From contig JBGSPX010000062.1 in NCBI GenBank assembly GCA_041738345.1, positions 1 through 64,000 of the forward strand: a stretch of DNA of 64,000 nt, written 5' to 3'. A program made the position numbers and the translations under genes. This document shows, piece by piece, positions 63,415 to 64,000 of this stretch (the stretch's first letter is position 1; every line of letters begins with the position of its first letter). Source of the stretch: Proteocatella sp041738345. GTDB lineage: Bacteria > Bacillota > Clostridia > Peptostreptococcales > Filifactoraceae. Below the pieces are notes generated by a model, which was given only the letters and a program-made list of their open reading frames with translations, was not told the DNA's origin and made no database searches.

Positions 63415-63795
63415 TTGAAATCAACAATCAGATTGAGAATGAGTGCTCATGATGCTCATTACGGAGGAAACCTAGTAGACGGAGCGAGAATGCTCGGTTT
63501 GTTTGGAGATGTAGCTACAGAACTTTTAATTCAAAAAGATGGTGACGAAGGTTTATTTAAGGCTTATGAAGAAGTCGAATTTTTAGCTCCAGTTTATGCA
63601 GGTGATTATATTGAAGCAGTTGGTGAAATAATCGAAACTGGAAATACTTCAAGAAAAATGAAATTTGAAGCTAGAAAAGTAATTGTACCAAGACCAGACA
63701 TTAATGATTCTGCATGCGATATTCTAGATGAACCAATCGTTGTTTGTAAAGCTGTTGGAACTTGTGTAGTTCCAAAAGACAAGAAAAGAAAGTAA
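63415..63795 (+). CDS. kal: 3-aminobutyryl-CoA ammonia-lyase
   Basis: 126 residues from a TTG start with AGGAGG 7 bases upstream; the frame opens further up inside the riboswitch and its ATG at 63331 is rejected. The hotdog-fold pattern is RLRMSAHDAHYGGNLVDGARMLGLFGDVATELL, matching lysine-fermentation Kal. It removes ammonia from 3-aminobutyryl-CoA to give crotonyl-CoA. Its position before kdd fits the known kal-kce-kdd gene set. Confidence 0.92.
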   Translation: MKSTIRLRMSAHDAHYGGNLVDGARMLGLFGDVATELLIQKDGDEGLFKAYEEVEFLAPVYAGDYIEAVGEIIETGNTSRKMKFEARKVIVPRPDINDSACDILDEPIVVCKAVGTCVVPKDKKRK

Positions 63796-63830
63796 TCTAT
63801 TCAGTATTTTATTTTTTTAAAAAATAGATT
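63794..63830 (+). repeat. Inverted repeat in the kal-kdd gap
   Basis: AATCTATT (63794-63801) pairs with AATAGATT (63823-63830), with further T-A pairs inside. It has no GC core and begins within the kal stop. It could be an mRNA processing or stabilising element. The rest of the 96-bp gap shows only the kdd ribosome site. Confidence 0.4.
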
Positions 63831-63891
63831 CCGAATAATCGAAACTATGAATTTATTCTAAAAAATCAAATTATATCAGGAGGGTTTAAAT

Positions 63892-64000
63892 ATGAAAGGA
63901 TGCAAGTACGGAACACACAGAGTTATTGAACCAGTAGGAGTTTTACCACAACCAGCATTAAAAATTAACAATGATATGAATATATTTGATAACGAAATAC
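63892..64000 (+). CDS. kdd: L-erythro-3,5-diaminohexanoate dehydrogenase, N-terminus (cut by window edge)
   Basis: ATG at 63892 with AGGAGG upstream. The 36 visible residues begin MKGCKYGTHRVIEP and continue VGVLPQPALKINNDM, which I recognise as the start of Kdd. It oxidises 3,5-diaminohexanoate with NAD(P)+ in lysine fermentation. The gene continues beyond the window, where the remaining pathway genes are expected. Confidence 0.85.
   Translation, partial: MKGCKYGTHRVIEPVGVLPQPALKINNDMNIFDNEI

Noticed and set aside
1..64000. tRNA genes, rRNA genes, CRISPR arrays, prophage
   Set aside because: No cloverleaf-like GGTTCRANTCC arms, rRNA signatures, regularly spaced repeats or phage structural genes were recognised by eye; a covariance-model scan would be the decisive test.

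Overview
The window looks like chromosomal DNA from a low-GC anaerobic member of the Clostridia, most likely a Peptostreptococcaceae-type amino-acid fermenter related to Acetoanaerobium (Clostridium) sticklandii. This is inferred from strongly AT-rich DNA, AGGAGG ribosome binding sites, Firmicutes marker genes (codY, sepF, divIVA, dprA-topA), T-box, TPP and lysine riboswitches, and the first genes of an anaerobic lysine fermentation operon at the right edge. No tRNA, rRNA, CRISPR array or prophage was seen. The only sign of mobile DNA is the first 19 codons of a probable IS256-type transposase at the left edge.

Layout. 0-4.3 kb: minus-strand operon for the oxidative half of the citrate cycle (citrate/homocitrate synthase-like protein, aconitase, isocitrate dehydrogenase), probably feeding glutamate synthesis. 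4.5-10.2 kb: a lipoprotein, an rRNA-modification operon (rsmF-rsuA-rlmD) and a divergent DbpA-type helicase with an unusual motif II. 10.2-15.7 kb: ridA, a mazG fusion, HU, an aminotransferase, a UspA-like protein, an orphan 71-aa protein and an M18 aminopeptidase. 15.9-21.9 kb: yraN, comM, dprA, topA, codY. 22-38.6 kb: rarA, a PDZ/radical SAM protein, der, plsY, gpsA, then a cell-division group (sepF, yggT, ylmH, divIVA), ileS behind an Ile T-box, a two-component system and aldolase.

39.5-51.8 kb holds the complete de novo purine operon purE-C-F-M-N-H-(DL)-B. PurD and PurL are fused in one uninterrupted 1659-codon gene, purK is absent, and PurBox-like sites precede purE. 51.8-55.8 kb carries a TPP-riboswitch-controlled thiW and an rqcP-divIC-ppx-baiN group. 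The sporulation genes yabP/yabQ, usual between rqcP and divIC, are missing. 55.8-62.3 kb has potABCD (spermidine/putrescine uptake) and cobD-cobQ (late cobamide synthesis). A hemolysin III-like protein follows on the minus strand.

At 63.1-64.0 kb a strong promoter leads directly into a lysine riboswitch, a terminator, kal (3-aminobutyryl-CoA ammonia-lyase) and the start of kdd (3,5-diaminohexanoate dehydrogenase). The 3' strand of aptamer helix P1 is wholly contained in the 5' arm of the terminator stem. Lysine binding should therefore prevent termination: an ON switch that opens lysine catabolism when lysine is present, the reverse of the usual lysine riboswitch. The nearby cobamide genes fit, because lysine 5,6-aminomutase in this pathway needs adenosylcobalamin.
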